A stretch of DNA of 8,624 bases from RGIG4140 sp045532865 (GTDB taxonomy: Bacteria > Pseudomonadota > Alphaproteobacteria > CAAHEQ01 > UBA3637). Each line of letters starts with the position of its first letter. Within the stretch, counting starts at the first letter, position 1. Below, piece by piece: positions 6,909 through 8,624 of this stretch. The notes below the pieces were generated by a model. That model was not told where the DNA came from. It ran no database searches and saw nothing but the letters and a program-made list of their open reading frames with translations. The stretch spans positions 1-8,624 of the forward strand of contig JAZSGT010000049.1 of assembly GCA_045532865.1 (NCBI GenBank), read 5' to 3'. The position numbers and the translations under genes are program-made.

Positions 6909-8264
6909 ATGCTTTCAAAATTATTAGATTTATGTGAAGAAATAAAAAATACGCCTAAATATGTGCTCGCCCACTGGCACAGTCTTGCTTTAATGCAGGT
7001 TTATTCACCCATTTTTTTAAAAGTAACGGGTAAGAAAATTCTAAAAGGTCAGTTAGATGAGATAGAGCTTTCTTTGTTGCCGTCTGAGATACGGGCGTTG
7101 GCAGTCAAGAGTGTCAAAATGGATAAGAACGATTTGCAATCTCAAATTAATAAATTTTGGGTGAAAAAGGCTGTTCAAGTTCTTTCTCAATATCAAAATT
7201 GTCCCATTCCTTTATCAGATAGCAATCAAGGGCTTTTAAATGGTAAGGGTGAAAATTTATTATCAAAAAAAGGGGAAAAAATACTCGGTATCTTAAATCA
7301 GGCTCTTCAAAAAGGAGAGGTAACAGGCAAGGTGGTGAAGCTGGCTTTAAAAGCAGCACATAAGTTTTATATTGATTTGGATTTGTATAAAGAATGGGAT
7401 ATTTCAGCTAAAAGTCTTTTGTACCCCTTAATTGATGCTGAAACAGAAAAATTGATGGGGCATAATTATCCGACAGTTCAGCTGACAAAAGGATGTTTAA
7501 ATCAATGTTCCCATTGTTTAATGCGAGCTGTGCCACCTTTAACGCATATGCCATATCCCATGTTTTTAAGTTTGCATAACAGGTTATGGAAAACATATAA
7601 AAAATTTAAATCAGTCAGTGGTGATGAAATTGGCGTTAATGAAGATTTGCGTTTTGGTAAATTCTTTTTTGATTCAGACAGTTTAAGCTATCATGACGAT
7701 ATTATGGGGGTTGACACGGGGGATATCGTTTTACGCTCATTTTATAATAAGATACCAATCAGCGTTATGACTAGAGGTGTTAATACACTTGTTAGTAAAA
7801 GAGCTTTGTATAAGATGATAAATAAAGTCGCTTTACCGATTTCATTTGTTGATACACCGTTAGAAAATAAAGAAAAAAGTTTAAAACAGCTTAATGATAC
7901 ATTGGATTTGTTAGAAAAATATGGTGTTAAAAAAGAGCTCATCAGAATCTTTCATTTACACCCAAATACAGGCCCTGAAATGGATAAAAAAATCTTTAGG
8001 GATTATATTGTTGAAGATGTTCATATCTATAGAGCAGGCAGGGCAAAGAACCTTTCAGCCATAGACGAGCCAATTGCTGGAGATCGGTCATTTATACCAC
8101 AAATTGTGATCGAACCGACTGGGGATATCCAGATGGTATATTTTAAAGACTTAGAGGCAGTCTATAAAAATATGGGTTCTTTGTTGCAAAAACGATATCT
8201 CAGTCGTGGTACCTTTTTTGATTGGTACAAAAAATTAAAACAAGAACGCCAAAAGGAATGTTAA
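6909..8264 (+). CDS. radical SAM protein with one CX3CX2C cluster
   Basis: Radical SAM enzymes bind a [4Fe-4S] cluster through three cysteines and cleave S-adenosylmethionine to start radical chemistry. Here those cysteines are Cys196, Cys200 and Cys203 in GCLNQCSHC, after a strand (TVQLTKG) that fits the first barrel strand. FFFDSDSLSYHDD (about 252-264) is the likely SAM-contacting loop in place of the usual GGE motif. The 451-residue protein has about 185 residues ahead of the cluster, which is long. The C-terminal part (IYRAGRAKN, about 373-381; IEPTGDIQMVYFKD, about 401-414; MGSL, about 422-425) has the layout of the SPASM-type ending of peptide-modifying enzymes, but the cluster cysteines are absent. 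The start follows AGGAG (6898-6902) with a 6-nt gap. It is last in block 2, 27 bp after its neighbour, and converges with the minus-strand gene. The substrate is unknown. Confidence 0.88.
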   Translation: MLSKLLDLCEEIKNTPKYVLAHWHSLALMQVYSPIFLKVTGKKILKGQLDEIELSLLPSEIRALAVKSVKMDKNDLQSQINKFWVKKAVQVLSQYQNCPIPLSDSNQGLLNGKGENLLSKKGEKILGILNQALQKGEVTGKVVKLALKAAHKFYIDLDLYKEWDISAKSLLYPLIDAETEKLMGHNYPTVQLTKGCLNQCSHCLMRAVPPLTHMPYPMFLSLHNRLWKTYKKFKSVSGDEIGVNEDLRFGKFFFDSDSLSYHDDIMGVDTGDIVLRSFYNKIPISVMTRGVNTLVSKRALYKMINKVALPISFVDTPLENKEKSLKQLNDTLDLLEKYGVKKELIRIFHLHPNTGPEMDKKIFRDYIVEDVHIYRAGRAKNLSAIDEPIAGDRSFIPQIVIEPTGDIQMVYFKDLEAVYKNMGSLLQKRYLSRGTFFDWYKKLKQERQKEC

Positions 8265-8286
8265 ACTACTCCTTGATTCGTTCTTG
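8241..8286 (-). terminator. inverted repeat across two convergent stop codons, likely terminator for the minus-strand gene
   Basis: CAAGAACG (8241-8248) pairs with CGTTCTTG (8279-8286), and AAGGA (8253-8257) pairs with TCCTT (8270-8274). The two stems are separated by 4 unpaired bases on each side, and the loop is 12 nt. On the minus strand the hairpin is followed at once by TTTTAATTTTTT (complement of 8229-8240), as in an intrinsic terminator; on the plus strand no T-tract follows. Both stop codons lie in the loop. The hairpin therefore lies inside the coding end of the radical SAM gene and would end transcripts from the gene at 8266-8604. Confidence 0.5.
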
Positions 8287-8604
8287 AAAACGGATGTGTA
8301 TTTGAACGGGCAAGTTGGCACTTTGAATTGTTTGAGGTAAACCCAAGGTTTCTTCATTTATTTTAATTTCAGCTTTGGGGAATGGTTTTTCTGCTTTAGC
8401 AGATTGGTAACCAAGAGCGACCATTCCAGCAAAAGAAAGCAATCCAGCCACTCCAATGGTACAATTCGTTACTAAAGTCCAAACCTCCATCTCTTTTATT
8501 TGTTTTTCCATTTTGGCTTCATTTTGTATGTCAATGCCCATAAGTTTGAAATTCGCAATATCCATCTCTCTTATTTTGTTTTCTATTTTGTTTTCTTCTT
8601 GCAT
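8266..8604 (-). CDS. small single-pass membrane protein of unknown function
   Basis: The 112-residue product has a charged helical N-terminus (about 1-40, Glu/Lys/Asn-rich, with two related segments IENKIREMDIANF and MEKQIKEMEVWTL, possibly coiled coil), one hydrophobic helix (about 42-66), and a C-terminal domain of about 45 residues that is mostly polar. There is no classical signal peptide. The start is well supported: AAGGAG (complement of 8610-8615) lies 5 nt upstream of the ATG. Its promoter lies outside the window. It converges on the radical SAM gene with one base between stops. The plan, with a helix late or mid-protein followed by a Lys/Gln-rich tail, resembles the two membrane proteins of block 1, but I see no clear sequence relation. 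Function unknown. Confidence 0.75.
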   Translation of the reverse strand: MQEENKIENKIREMDIANFKLMGIDIQNEAKMEKQIKEMEVWTLVTNCTIGVAGLLSFAGMVALGYQSAKAEKPFPKAEIKINEETLGLPQTIQSANLPVQIHIRFQERIKE

Positions 8605-8609
8605 GGTAA

Positions 8610-8615
8610 CTCCTT
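8610..8615 (-). promoter_or_regulatory. Shine-Dalgarno site of the minus-strand gene
   Basis: On the minus strand AAGGAG is followed after 5 nt by the ATG at 8604. It is the strongest ribosome-binding site in the window and fixes the start of the 112-residue protein; no longer reading frame can be tested because the window ends 9 bp further on. Confidence 0.75.
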
Positions 8616-8624
8616 TTGAAAATT

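Overview
This is an AT-rich window, with long A and T runs, Lys/Asn/Phe-rich proteins, the standard bacterial code, consensus sigma70-type promoters and Shine-Dalgarno sites. It holds seven genes that look like accessory rather than core content. The composition, the single ankyrin-like segments in front of an enzyme-like domain, the tandem paralogs and a conserved-unknown family I remember from gut metagenome bacteria all suggest a low-GC, host-associated bacterium. A gut alphaproteobacterium of the metagenome-only kind is my best guess, but no rRNA or core gene is present to confirm it.

Block 1 (about 289-3749, + strand) starts at a consensus promoter (TTGACA, 17 bp, TATAAT). It reads through two tandem paralogous proteins of unknown function, each a soluble domain followed by one C-terminal transmembrane helix and a polar tail (348-1238 and 1278-2105). 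It then reads a 543-residue protein with an ankyrin-like N-terminus, a basic helical linker and a C-terminal half resembling ADP-ribosyltransferase (ART) domains of the ART-PolyVal kind (2118-3749). A 345-bp non-coding gap follows.

Block 2 (about 4034-8264, + strand) starts at a second promoter of the same design, with an extended -10. It encodes a clear paralog of the ankyrin/ART-like protein (4095-5645), a 408-residue protein of a conserved unknown family with an IKNRYNH motif (5655-6881), and a radical SAM protein with one CX3CX2C cluster (6909-8264). Spacings of 9 and 27 bp, with a ribosome-binding site overlapping a stop codon, support one operon.

A third small protein with one transmembrane helix is encoded on the minus strand (8266-8604) and converges on the radical SAM gene, leaving 1 bp between the stop codons. 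An imperfect inverted repeat spans both stop codons. Its arms are in frame in both genes, so both proteins end in QERxKE, and a T-rich tract on the minus-strand side makes it a plausible terminator for the minus-strand gene.

How the genes work together is inference. The two promoter-driven blocks each carry one copy of the ART-like protein, which looks like the core of the region. The membrane proteins of block 1 and the unknown plus radical SAM proteins of block 2 would be partners or cargo. No transposase, tRNA, CRISPR array or phage structural gene is visible.
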